A stretch of 64,000 nt of DNA. Origin: an uncultured Lachnospiraceae bacterium. GTDB taxonomy: Bacteria; Bacillota; Clostridia; Lachnospirales; Lachnospiraceae. Below the pieces are notes generated by a model. It searched no databases. It saw only the letters and a program-made list of their open reading frames with translations, and was not told the origin of the DNA. Where the stretch lies: NCBI GenBank assembly GCA_948473115.1, contig CAOKWI010000001.1, positions 62,001 through 126,000 on the forward strand, read 5' to 3'. Position numbers and translations under genes: made by a program. Below are positions 1-9,082 of this stretch, piece by piece; positions within the stretch are counted from its first letter, which is position 1; each line of letters opens with the position of its first letter.

Positions 1-663
1 CTTTTTTTGACGATTATCTTATCGGTTGTGTTCAGTACCGTATTCAGGCAGCCTCTGGGTGAATACGCTATGTATATTTTGTCCGGTATTGTCGTTTGGA
101 ATCTGGCACAGGCGAGTATAGTGGGAGCGGGCAATTCGCTTTTTGCCAGCGAGCAGTATATCAGACAGTTTAATCATCCGATCACAATTTATACCTTGAG
201 GTATGCCTTGCTTTCGGTTATAACCTTTTTGATGGAGCTGCTGGCGCTGATCCTCTGGGTATTGTTTTTTAAGCCGGAGAATCTGATTCTGGCTTTCTTT
301 ACGTTGCCACTTACCGTTTTGCTCTATTTTCCGATTGTCTGGGGACTTACTACAATAGCGGGGTATTCCGGGGCAAAGTACCGTGATTACCCTCAGATTA
401 TGGCGTTGTTCATGCAGATGCTGTACTATTTGTCGCCGGTATTTTTTAAACAGGAAATGTTTATGTCAAATCCGGCGCTTAAGCTGTTGTTTGAACTGAA
501 TCCCGTGACACATCTGCTAAATTTGATCAGGGCTCCGTTTGTTTATATGCGGATGCCTGGCGTAATTGACTATTTGTTTGTGATCGGTATTGATTTGCTG
601 GTAATGCTGTGGGCTTTCTATGTAAACAGAAAAAATGAAAAAAAGATTATTTTTTATTTGTAG
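1..663 (+). CDS. ABC-2 type polysaccharide export permease (Wzm/TagG-like), 5' truncated
   Basis: Membrane subunit of an ABC-2 exporter that moves a lipid-linked polysaccharide across the cytoplasmic membrane. The reading frame is open to the first base of the window, so the N-terminus lies outside; a TTG at 7 is only an internal codon. The remaining ~220 residues hold about five hydrophobic segments and the family-typical stretch with YRDYPQI followed by YLSPVFF, then a proline-rich bend NPVTHLLNLIRAPF before the last membrane segment. The C-terminus is Lys-rich (RKNEKK). The ATPase gene begins 36 bases downstream, so the two form the usual Wzm-Wzt pair. Substrate cannot be read from the sequence; the neighbouring glycan genes imply a cell-wall or capsular polysaccharide. 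Confidence 0.9.
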   Translation, partial: LFLTIILSVVFSTVFRQPLGEYAMYILSGIVVWNLAQASIVGAGNSLFASEQYIRQFNHPITIYTLRYALLSVITFLMELLALILWVLFFKPENLILAFFTLPLTVLLYFPIVWGLTTIAGYSGAKYRDYPQIMALFMQMLYYLSPVFFKQEMFMSNPALKLLFELNPVTHLLNLIRAPFVYMRMPGVIDYLFVIGIDLLVMLWAFYVNRKNEKKIIFYL

Positions 664-698
664 GATGTTGAGAATGCCTGAAAGAGAGTCGGGCAGAA

Positions 699-1460
699 AT
701 GGATTTGGTAAAAGATATGGATTATTACATTAAGATGAAGGATGTGAATCTTTACTATCCTTCCACACTTTATAATGCGATGACATTAAAGCAGGAGATC
801 TTTTCCCGAATGCGATTTGAGAAGCGGAAAGAGAATCTTGAGGATGTGCATGCGCTTAAAAACTTTAATCTGGAAATCCATGAAGGCGAGCGGGTTGGAA
901 TCATCGGACATAACGGAGCGGGAAAGAGTACGCTGCTCAGGGCTCTTGCAGGAGTATATCCCATCAAAAGCGGCTCCATTGAAATGTCGGGAGAGGTGAG
1001 GTCTATGTTTGACCTGACCCTGGGATTTGATATGGATTCCACGGGCCGAGACAATATCATGAACAGAGGTCTGATGCTGGGAAGCACACCCTCTGAAGTG
1101 CGGTCGAAGGAGCAGGAGATCATTGATTTTGCGGAACTTGGCGAGTTTATTGATTACCCGATAAAGGCGTATTCATCTGGAATGCTCGTGCGTCTTGCTT
1201 TTGCCATCTCTACATCGGTGCGGGGGGAAATAATGCTTGTGGATGAAGTGCTCAGCGCAGGAGATGCTAATTTCCAGAAAAAGGCACGAGAGAGAATGCT
1301 GAATATCATGGAACAGGCAAAGATTCTTGTTTTGGTTTTACATGATATGAACACAATACAGGCAGTCTGCAACAGGGTTGTGCTGCTGCAGAAAGGGGAG
1401 ATCGTAGCAGACGGAGCCCCGGATGAAATCGTGGACCAATATTTGGGGAAGAACGGATAA
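699..1460 (+). CDS. ABC transporter ATP-binding subunit (Wzt/TagH-like)
   Basis: Cytoplasmic ATPase partner of the preceding permease. Walker A (GHNGAGKST) is near residues 70-78, the signature YSSGM near 157 and Walker B with VDEVLSAGD near 180; a late His (LVLHD) is the switch. At 253 residues it ends right after the nucleotide-binding fold and lacks the C-terminal substrate-recognition beta domain that many O-antigen Wzt proteins carry. The ribosome binding site before 699 is weak, so ATG 717 or 735 are possible alternative starts. The first ~50 residues (YYPSTLYNAMTLKQEIF) are the extension typical of polysaccharide ATPases rather than of generic ABC proteins. Confidence 0.92.
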   Translation: MDLVKDMDYYIKMKDVNLYYPSTLYNAMTLKQEIFSRMRFEKRKENLEDVHALKNFNLEIHEGERVGIIGHNGAGKSTLLRALAGVYPIKSGSIEMSGEVRSMFDLTLGFDMDSTGRDNIMNRGLMLGSTPSEVRSKEQEIIDFAELGEFIDYPIKAYSSGMLVRLAFAISTSVRGEIMLVDEVLSAGDANFQKKARERMLNIMEQAKILVLVLHDMNTIQAVCNRVVLLQKGEIVADGAPDEIVDQYLGKNG

Positions 1461-1492
1461 AACGAAGTCAGACAAGGACGAGGAGCAAAACC

Positions 1493-3799
1493 ATGCAGAC
1501 AAAACGCATTTTATGGCTATACAACCATTCCACATTGATAAAGAGCGAAGTGGCGTTACTGAGAGAACTGGGTTATGAGGTATATGTGCCCAAGGTGATC
1601 CCCTTTGATGTGAGTGTGGCTGTGAACTGGGAATCAGACCGTTTATTGTCGATACCGGAAGAAGCAATCGAAGTGCTGAATAAAGTGGATTTTTACGGGG
1701 AGGAGATACCGGAAGAAGCGATGGCTGTGATGAATGAGTATTTTGGCATGGCTATATTCGGCACATTTATAGAACCTTTAAAATCGATAGCTGCTCATTA
1801 TAAAGGGATTATGATCTTCCATCCTTTTGGGCTGGAGGACGGGGCGTCTTATACAGAGACAATCATGTTAAGCGCCGGAATCTGGTTGATGAAAAAGCTG
1901 GAGGAGGCGGGGAGGCGTTTCTGGTTTGGTCAGTCGTATGAGAACCTGATGGAGATAGAATGTGATTTTTTCAAAAGAAGAATGATAAATCTGCCCATAG
2001 GAATGCGTGACACTGTGATTGAAGACAGATGGCGCGGAAACAACGGTAAAGTACTCTTTATTTGTCCGAGAATAAAAATCAACACATACTATGAAAAAAT
2101 ATATAAGGACTTTAAGACTAATTTTAACGGTATACCTCATTCTATCGGTGGAGCGCAGCCCATTCCGGTGGAGGGGGACAAGACGGTTCTGGGATACTTG
2201 CCTCAAAAGGAATATGATGACCTGTATCCATCTCACAGTGTAATGTATTATCATTCCACAAACAAAAGGCATGTCCATTATCATCCGTTTGAAGCTGTCA
2301 AGTGCGGGCTTCCTTTAATCTTTATGGGCGGCGGGCTGTTGGATAAGCTTGGGGGGAAAGATCTTCCCGGACGGTGCGAGAGTATAAAGGAAGCGAGAGA
2401 AAAATGCAGACGGATCATTAAGGGAGACAAACGATTTGCAAATAAAGTCCGACAGTCCCAGGGCGTCTTACTGGAAAAGATGTCTTACGAATACTGTAGG
2501 GAAGAATGGCGAAAGGCAATGCAGTTCATAGAGGAAAATTCCGATACGGCGGCTACAGAGAAAAAGAGCAAGAAAATTGCTGTTATTATGCCACAGCCCT
2601 ATTTGGGGGGAGTGCTTGATTATACGCTGCGTCTGCTTAAGGCTTTTGCGAAGAGCAGACAGGTGTCCGGCGATGATATTAATATTGTGTTTGCCGTGCC
2701 CGAGATTATGATGCCCGATCAGTATGAACATATTAAAGAAGTGGAAGAATATGGTATTAGTATCAGGACGTTTAGCTGGGAAGAGGCGGATCAGCGCCGG
2801 ATCAAGGAATTAACCAGCCTTCTTGGTTATCCCCTGAACCTTTACCGGCAGGAATATATGTTGATGAATGACGGGATCAGCTATTTTCAGGATTGCGACT
2901 TCCTGCTTTTTATGGCTGACAGGGTTGCTCCAAATCTGTTTTTGACAAGGCCTTATGGCGTGGTGATCCATGATTATATGCGCAGGTATGTCCCCGAGGA
3001 CTTGCCACAAAAATATGAAAGTGCGATTATGGATCTGGTCAGAAACAGTGCCTGCAACTTTACGACGACTGAGACTGCGGCAGAGGATTGTATTCAATAT
3101 GTCGGAGCAAAGAGGGAAAAGATTCATTTTTTGCCGCTGTTCTTTGATGACGTAAGCAGGTGTGAATATGAAGAAGGCGTAAAGAAAAGGGAATACTTTG
3201 TCTGGTGCACGAATATAAACACACATAAAAACCACAAAATGGCGCTGCGGGCGTTGACGGAATATTATCAGGAGGGAGGCAGGCTGCACTGCTATGTAAC
3301 GGGAGTTAATACGGATCTGTTTGGCAACAGGGCAACACCGGAAGGCCGGCAGCTGACGCAGAAGCAGTGTGCTTACATCCAGGAGATAAAGAATATTGTC
3401 AACAGCGACAGGCTGTTGAAAAAGTATGTACATTTCAAGGGAAGGCTGCCGAAAAAGAACTATTATTCCATTGTCAGAAATGCGAAATTTATGATTCACC
3501 CCGGAATGGCAGATAACGGAAACGGGGCGGTGGTGGATGCTGCCTTTTTGGGAGTGCCTTCCATTTCCAGCGACTATCCTGCCATGAGAAACCGGGATGA
3601 GGCTTTGAAGCTTGGATTGATGTTTTTTGATAAGAGGGACGAGAAACAACTGAGAGACTGCCTGCTCTATGCGGAGGGCAATGCGGAACAAATGAAACAG
3701 CAGTTACCCACAGTGGAAGAATTGAGAAAACATACGATTGACGATCCTGATGTATGCAGGAAAATATATCATACGATTATTCAATATGCGTTTATGTAA
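1493..3799 (+). CDS. Large two-part glycosyltransferase (GT4-like C-terminal half)
   Basis: Probable cytoplasmic glycosyltransferase of 768 residues acting in polysaccharide assembly. The start ATG at 1493 has AGGAG eight bases upstream. The N-terminal ~345 residues form a Rossmann-like half (ILWLYNHSTLIKSEVALLRELGYEV) with a second block HPFEAVKCGLPLIFMGGGLLDKLGG. From about residue 360 a second GT-B unit begins (IAVIMPQPYLGGVLDYTLRLLKAF) and ends with a GT4-like donor half: WCTNINTHKNH, HFKGRLPKKNYYSIVRNA, and HPGMADNGNGAVVDAAFLGVPSISSDYPAMR. The protein may be a fusion of two GT-B enzymes. Donor and acceptor are unknown. The next gene starts 15 bases after the stop. Confidence 0.85.
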   Translation: MQTKRILWLYNHSTLIKSEVALLRELGYEVYVPKVIPFDVSVAVNWESDRLLSIPEEAIEVLNKVDFYGEEIPEEAMAVMNEYFGMAIFGTFIEPLKSIAAHYKGIMIFHPFGLEDGASYTETIMLSAGIWLMKKLEEAGRRFWFGQSYENLMEIECDFFKRRMINLPIGMRDTVIEDRWRGNNGKVLFICPRIKINTYYEKIYKDFKTNFNGIPHSIGGAQPIPVEGDKTVLGYLPQKEYDDLYPSHSVMYYHSTNKRHVHYHPFEAVKCGLPLIFMGGGLLDKLGGKDLPGRCESIKEAREKCRRIIKGDKRFANKVRQSQGVLLEKMSYEYCREEWRKAMQFIEENSDTAATEKKSKKIAVIMPQPYLGGVLDYTLRLLKAFAKSRQVSGDDINIVFAVPEIMMPDQYEHIKEVEEYGISIRTFSWEEADQRRIKELTSLLGYPLNLYRQEYMLMNDGISYFQDCDFLLFMADRVAPNLFLTRPYGVVIHDYMRRYVPEDLPQKYESAIMDLVRNSACNFTTTETAAEDCIQYVGAKREKIHFLPLFFDDVSRCEYEEGVKKREYFVWCTNINTHKNHKMALRALTEYYQEGGRLHCYVTGVNTDLFGNRATPEGRQLTQKQCAYIQEIKNIVNSDRLLKKYVHFKGRLPKKNYYSIVRNAKFMIHPGMADNGNGAVVDAAFLGVPSISSDYPAMRNRDEALKLGLMFFDKRDEKQLRDCLLYAEGNAEQMKQQLPTVEELRKHTIDDPDVCRKIYHTIIQYAFM

Positions 3800-3813
3800 A
3801 AAGGAGATGTCCG

Positions 3814-5493
3814 GTGAAGATTGGTATGTATTTGGGCTATGCGCCTTATATTAAGCCTATGTCCTTAAAGCAGGAGGGATTAGGAAGGTATCTGGCTTTT
3901 TTAACAAAGGGGTTTATCGAGGCGGAGAATAAGCTGACGATTGCGTGTCCCAATTGGGTGGTTCCTCTTTTGGACGAGCTTTTCGATGAAGAGGGTATTG
4001 ACACTTCTAACGTGGAGATCTTAACCTCCACATCAGAACCGGTGCTGTTTCGGCTCTATGTCAAATGGATCAACCGGTCAAGGAAGCCAAAGATCAGGCG
4101 GCATCGGGTAAAGAGGGCCGTTATAAGTGGTATGGACTGGTTTGTGGATATATTGCTGCGATCTAAGAATATGGCCACATTCACCCTGTTGATTATGATA
4201 TGTGGGGTCATAGGGGTGTTGGCGCTACCGTTTTTACTTGCTCTGATGCTGCGCTATGGGGTATTGCGGGTTGTAAGATTATTCTTAAAAATTTTGCATA
4301 TAAACAGCGGGACATTTAGCGTTAGGAATCTTATCAGGAAGATTCCTCGGATAGAAGTCCTTATAGCAATGATACAAAATAGATATTCAGGTCTTGCGAT
4401 ACAGGAGAAGATCCGCCAGTACAGTACGGATGAAATTATAAGAAAAGCGGCTCGCATGAAAAACTCTCCGGATGTATGGTACAGCCCAACTGCCTTTTGG
4501 GGGGAATTTAACCGATTCCCAGGTGTGCGTGTGATCTGCGCTCCGGATCTGGTGACAACAGAGTTCGCGTTCAAATTTTCTCAGGGCAGTTTTATCGACG
4601 CGACGAGAAAGATCAGTGAAACGATTGCGGAGGGCACTTATTTTATCACTTATTGTGAATATCTGAAAAGCAATCTGCTTTTAGGCAAATTTTTTAAAGG
4701 CAAGGAGGATGTGGTGGTCGTACCTCATGCGCAAAATGACCTGATGCCATTTTTGGATCTGGCGGACTATTTTAAGAGGGTCCCTTTCAAGGAAGATGTC
4801 AATTACTATTTTGCGCGGAATATCATTATGCCCGGAATATTCAGTTCTTCCGTGAATATGCATAGATATCTGATTCAGCCGGACAGCTATCAAAATTTTT
4901 CCTTTAAAGACGTGGACTATCTTTTCTATCCGTCACAGGTCAGAGGAAATAAAAATATCTTAAATCTGGTGAAGGCCTACGAGCATATTTTGAGAGAGAG
5001 GAATATCCCGTTAAAACTTATTTTGACATGTAACTTGAACAATGATAAAGAATTATTAAATTATATAGAACAGAAACGTCTGCAGTATGATGTTTTAAGC
5101 TTCAACAGCGTTACTGCCCAACAGCTTGCAGCTTTGTATATGTGCGCTAGGCTTGTGGTCAATCCCACGCTTTATGAAGGTGGCTTTCCCTTTACCTTTG
5201 GCGAGGGGATGTCTGTTAAAACACCTTCTGTGATGAGCAGCATTCCCCAGGTGACGGAGGTGATGCAGGGGTACGGGCTGGAAGATTATTTGTTTGATCC
5301 TTATGATTACTTGGATATGTCTGCCAAAATTGAAAAAGGGCTCAAAAATCGAGATGAACTGATAGCAAAGGAACAAGTTCTATATGACCAGTTGAAGAAC
5401 AGGACGTGGAAAGACGTATGCAGGGAGTATGTGCAGGCGTTTGAATATTTTATTAATAGGAGTAACGAAAATGAAGTGCAGGTACAGAATTAG
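3814..5493 (+). CDS. Glycosyltransferase family 4-like protein with internal hydrophobic segment
   Basis: Predicted GT4 glycosyltransferase, 559 residues. The frame is open from 3754, inside the previous gene, but the GTG at 3814 has AAGGAG at a good distance and follows the previous stop, so it is preferred. The N-terminal half starts with KIGMYLGYAPYIKPMSLKQEG. Residues ~120-170 contain a hydrophobic stretch (LLIMICGVIGVLALPFLLALM), suggesting membrane association. The donor half shows FYPSQVRGNKNILNLVKAYE and NPTLYEGGFPFTFGEGMSVKTP, where the E-x7-E arrangement of GT4 enzymes is visible. Specificity is unknown. Its 3' end overlaps the next gene by 23 bases. Confidence 0.85.
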   Translation: MKIGMYLGYAPYIKPMSLKQEGLGRYLAFLTKGFIEAENKLTIACPNWVVPLLDELFDEEGIDTSNVEILTSTSEPVLFRLYVKWINRSRKPKIRRHRVKRAVISGMDWFVDILLRSKNMATFTLLIMICGVIGVLALPFLLALMLRYGVLRVVRLFLKILHINSGTFSVRNLIRKIPRIEVLIAMIQNRYSGLAIQEKIRQYSTDEIIRKAARMKNSPDVWYSPTAFWGEFNRFPGVRVICAPDLVTTEFAFKFSQGSFIDATRKISETIAEGTYFITYCEYLKSNLLLGKFFKGKEDVVVVPHAQNDLMPFLDLADYFKRVPFKEDVNYYFARNIIMPGIFSSSVNMHRYLIQPDSYQNFSFKDVDYLFYPSQVRGNKNILNLVKAYEHILRERNIPLKLILTCNLNNDKELLNYIEQKRLQYDVLSFNSVTAQQLAALYMCARLVVNPTLYEGGFPFTFGEGMSVKTPSVMSSIPQVTEVMQGYGLEDYLFDPYDYLDMSAKIEKGLKNRDELIAKEQVLYDQLKNRTWKDVCREYVQAFEYFINRSNENEVQVQN

Positions 5494-6067
5494 CACATTG
5501 CTAGCCGTCCTATTTATGCTTGTGGGAAGCTTGAGCATTGGATCGATACATGCCTTTGGCGCGGAAGAAACGCCAGATGTAGAAATTCTACTGGAGGAAG
5601 TGCATCTCACTGATGAAGATATCCAGGCGGCTTTGGAAATTTGCTTTAGCAATTTGAAATACTATAACGAGCATGTTTATCTGTCGTACCATATTTTTGA
5701 TTCCCAAGGTAACCTGGTAATTGGTGAAAATGAGAGAGTTAAAATAGAGTTAAATGCCGGACAGCGGCAAAGTGTTTCCTTACAGATTGATATGGGTGAT
5801 GCTAAAATTTTGGCGCCGGATGAAAAACTATATGTGGAATTTGATATAGTTGATGAAAAAAATGCGTTTTGGTATTCGACCAGTAATGAAATGATTTTTC
5901 GAACTGCCAGAATTGATTTCAGCAGAAGTGTATTACAGAAGGTTGCAGATGAAATTCAAGGAAATGCAATTATCTTTGCCATTAACATAATTGTGTTTAT
6001 ACTGGTTTGCAGTCTTGGTATATGCTATTTTATGAGAAGGCGTAAGACTTTAATGCGTAAAGCATGA
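5471..6067 (+). CDS. Secreted, membrane-anchored beta-domain protein (possible Wzt C-terminal-like domain)
   Basis: 198-residue protein not confidently recognised. The preferred start is ATG 5471 with AGGAG eight bases upstream; the frame is open further up to 5429. It has an N-terminal signal (KCRYRISTLLAVLFMLVGSL), an outside domain of ~125 residues, then a C-terminal membrane segment (IIVFILVCSLGICYFM) and a basic tail RRRKTLMRK. The domain has alternating strands (HVYLSYHIFDSQGNLV, KLYVEFDIVDEKNAFWYST) that resemble the Ig-like substrate-recognition domain at the end of Wzt ATPases. This is intriguing because the ATPase at 699 lacks that domain, but here the domain would face outside the cell. 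The functional link is inference. Confidence 0.7.
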   Translation: MKCRYRISTLLAVLFMLVGSLSIGSIHAFGAEETPDVEILLEEVHLTDEDIQAALEICFSNLKYYNEHVYLSYHIFDSQGNLVIGENERVKIELNAGQRQSVSLQIDMGDAKILAPDEKLYVEFDIVDEKNAFWYSTSNEMIFRTARIDFSRSVLQKVADEIQGNAIIFAINIIVFILVCSLGICYFMRRRKTLMRKA

Positions 6068-6179
6068 ATTTAGACAGCGACAGATACAACAAAACAAACT
6101 CAATGTTTTAAAGAATTCAGGTGATTTTCAGATTGGGGATTACGAAGAGAAATTATTTGGGCGGCAAAGGAGAATTTGG

Positions 6180-8936
6180 ATGAAAAGACTGAATAGCTTT
6201 TATAAAAAATATAGGTTCAATGTCTGCTTGTTCGTTTTGCTGGTATTTGCTTTAGGTGTGAGTTGTGTGAAGTATCTTATTGAAGATGCACTTATTGTAT
6301 CTGGTGATGGTATTGTCACAGAGGTGGCTACCTTGTCTTTTATCAAGGAATGTTTGATAAATGGGGAATATCCATTGTGGAATAAATATTTAAGCGCAGG
6401 GATGACAATGGCGGGAAATGCTTCTATGAGAGTATTCTATTTACCTAATTTTATTTTGGCGCTTTTCCCTTTAAAATATGCTGTTTATTTGGAATATATT
6501 ATTCATGTGGCTGTAGGCGCAATGTTCTTTTTCCTGCTGTTAAAACAAATAGGCTGCAGAAGACAAATAGCTGCTGCAATGGCATTTGTGTATCTGTTTT
6601 CTATAAACTTGGGAGGAGGCAGAAAAGAACATATGCCAATTATAATCACGGCGGTTTACCTCCCTATTATAGTATATTTTGTTGAAAAATATTTAGAGAC
6701 AGAGAGATATAAGTGGCTGATATATGCGGCTGTTGCTATGGCGTTTCAGTTCTGCGGGGGATTTATGCAGTGCATCCTGTATTCGGATGTTTTTGTTGGC
6801 ATTTACTTAGTAGTAGGTTTATTAAGAAGAGGTATATTAGAAAAAAGTGGAAGCAAAATAAAGAAATGGTGTATTCATTTCTTTGTGTGGTTATGTGCTT
6901 ATTTTGGATTGATAGCAATACAGCTAATCCCGCTTGTTGAATTGCTAGGGGAAAATAGTGTTTATGATGTGTCATCAGCTTCTTATGAATTTTTTATGGC
7001 GAATTCATTACATCCAATAAAGCTTTTGCAAATGATTTTCCCAAAAACATTTATAGATGTTTTTGGCGCTATGGGTGGAACTTATTCTTCGGGCATGGAT
7101 ATAGAGCTTTATTTGGGACCCGTTGTTATTATACTGTTGGTATGTGGCGTTATTATTTATGGAAAAGAGTATAGAGTCAAGGCATACAGTATTGCAGCTA
7201 TTGTGACTTTTTGCTGGGCCTGTATAGCATGCTTTCCGGCTGTTGCTAAAATAGTTTGCAAAATACCTCTAATCGGTAATACGCGTGTTCAGTCAAGAAT
7301 AGTTTTTATCTTTTGCTTTTTAATATTGCTCTTAGTAGGATATATAGGGGAGTTATTGGCGGATAGAAAAGATTATCAAAAGTTTTGGGAAAAAGCGAAA
7401 CTTATATTTGGTGCGCTTCTGCTTTTTGCTTTAACTGCTTTTGCGGGGGCATTTGTGTACGCCATTGGGGTACATGGCTTAGAAGATCAGGCAATCAGTA
7501 TAGTGGAATATTTCAAAACTTCATATTACAAAGATATTATTCTTTACTTGCTATGTCTGCTTGTGCTGTTATGCCTTGGTCGTAATGAACAGAAAAGAAA
7601 TGGCAGGCATAGATTTATATTTCTGGTTTTTTTGCTTGCAATTAATATGACTGGAGTTTTGCCATATTTTTTGTATACCAATTGGGTATCTGTAGATGTC
7701 TTTTTAGATACAAATAACGAACAAGATAATTTTCTTAAAGAGAATATTGGAAATTACAAGGTTTGTGATGATTATGCATATACGTATGGATCTCATAGAA
7801 GTAATATTACGCAAAATAAGAGCATTGTTAAAAAAATTGCGGCTATTAATTCATACACGAATTTTCCCAATCCTCTAATTTATATGATGATGACGGGAAA
7901 GGATCACTCATACCTAAACAGCAGTGGGTTGTTGATAGGAGGCCTGTTATCTGATTTAACTTTAACTACAAGAAATGATGTTTTATCTATGTTGGGAATT
8001 AAATATATAATAGATGCGGAAGGATATTTGGATAATGGAACATATGTGTATTCTGCAGGTGAGGAGAAACAAGAAATTTTGTACTTAGAAGAGTTAAAAG
8101 ATGTCAGTGTTGTAGATAATGTTTTTTCTTTTTGGACTACAATTTCATTGAAACCTGAGACGATGTATAAGGTTACATTTGATGGTAGTGCAGTGGCAAA
8201 TGAATATATGTATTGTGATTTCCATGGAGAGCAATATGATAATATAGAACAAGACTATTGGTTTACGCTGACGGATGAAAAAGAACAATATGAAACATAT
8301 GTGTTCTCAGGAGAAAAAGTACCAGATCAGGTAACGTTTAGTTTTATCTGCCCAAATGCGAGTTCGGAAATTTTGATTGAGAATGTGCGGGTGACAGAAA
8401 TGGACACCGTTGTTGATGCTGCTTATCAGCTGGTGAATTCCGAGGGAACATATAATATATATGAAAACGTCAATGCCAACGATATCATGTACTTTTCAAA
8501 TGTAGTCAATTTGCGGAGCGAAAGTAATATTTACGGTTCTAGGGGACGGCGTCTGGACGAGAATTCCTATATTGAAGGTGGGAAAGAATTGAATAATACC
8601 TCTATGAATAAGGAAATAACAGATATTGATTTTGGAATTAATAGTATCAGTGCTAGTGTAAATGTAGACGAAGACTCATTTGTTAATTTTTCGCAGACAT
8701 ATTATCCGGGATGGAAAGTGTACGTAGATGGAGTGAGACAGCAGGTTTATAAGGTAAACGGTGTCATTATGGGAGCATATATTCCTGCTGGGAATCATGT
8801 GATAGAATTTTGCTATAAACCCTTTAGTGTTATGGCAGGGACGATAATTTCCTTTATGACTTTAGCTGTAGTGGTTGTCGTGGGAATGGTTGATACTTGT
8901 ACAAAACAAAAGAAAATGCAAAATATCATTAAATGA
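6180..8936 (+). CDS. YfhO-family membrane glycosyltransferase, paralog 1
   Basis: 918-residue polytopic protein of the YfhO type. In Bacillus and Listeria, YfhO proteins work with a GT2 enzyme (CsbB/GtrB) and a small flippase (GtcA/GtrA) to move a sugar from undecaprenyl phosphate onto a surface polymer outside the cell. The start at 6180 has AAGGAG seven bases upstream. The N-terminal ~500 residues hold about 12 membrane segments, with an early loop DGIVTEVATLSF and YPLWNKYLSAGM. An extracellular domain follows and ends with SQTYYPGWKVYVDG, the family hallmark, before a final membrane helix. AAGGCTTA-rich, AT-rich codon use resembles the two paralogs at 9083 and 18583. It carries no poly-G run and looks intact. 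Confidence 0.85.
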   Translation: MKRLNSFYKKYRFNVCLFVLLVFALGVSCVKYLIEDALIVSGDGIVTEVATLSFIKECLINGEYPLWNKYLSAGMTMAGNASMRVFYLPNFILALFPLKYAVYLEYIIHVAVGAMFFFLLLKQIGCRRQIAAAMAFVYLFSINLGGGRKEHMPIIITAVYLPIIVYFVEKYLETERYKWLIYAAVAMAFQFCGGFMQCILYSDVFVGIYLVVGLLRRGILEKSGSKIKKWCIHFFVWLCAYFGLIAIQLIPLVELLGENSVYDVSSASYEFFMANSLHPIKLLQMIFPKTFIDVFGAMGGTYSSGMDIELYLGPVVIILLVCGVIIYGKEYRVKAYSIAAIVTFCWACIACFPAVAKIVCKIPLIGNTRVQSRIVFIFCFLILLLVGYIGELLADRKDYQKFWEKAKLIFGALLLFALTAFAGAFVYAIGVHGLEDQAISIVEYFKTSYYKDIILYLLCLLVLLCLGRNEQKRNGRHRFIFLVFLLAINMTGVLPYFLYTNWVSVDVFLDTNNEQDNFLKENIGNYKVCDDYAYTYGSHRSNITQNKSIVKKIAAINSYTNFPNPLIYMMMTGKDHSYLNSSGLLIGGLLSDLTLTTRNDVLSMLGIKYIIDAEGYLDNGTYVYSAGEEKQEILYLEELKDVSVVDNVFSFWTTISLKPETMYKVTFDGSAVANEYMYCDFHGEQYDNIEQDYWFTLTDEKEQYETYVFSGEKVPDQVTFSFICPNASSEILIENVRVTEMDTVVDAAYQLVNSEGTYNIYENVNANDIMYFSNVVNLRSESNIYGSRGRRLDENSYIEGGKELNNTSMNKEITDIDFGINSISASVNVDEDSFVNFSQTYYPGWKVYVDGVRQQVYKVNGVIMGAYIPAGNHVIEFCYKPFSVMAGTIISFMTLAVVVVVGMVDTCTKQKKMQNIIK

Positions 8937-9082
8937 AAAACTGTCAAAGTTTATATTTAGGTTTACTCATTTTGAGTTATTGCTTGCATTTATGATACAA
9001 ATTATATATAATATAATACAGTGTTTGACAGAGGAATGCCTTAATAGATTAAAATAGAATAATCAGAGGAGATTTCGTTACT

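Noticed and set aside
2346..2356. Runs of six G at about 2350, 2604, 4499, 16735 and 36124 as further switches
   Set aside because: Six is short, in frame, and not distinct from chance; only runs of 8 or more were counted.
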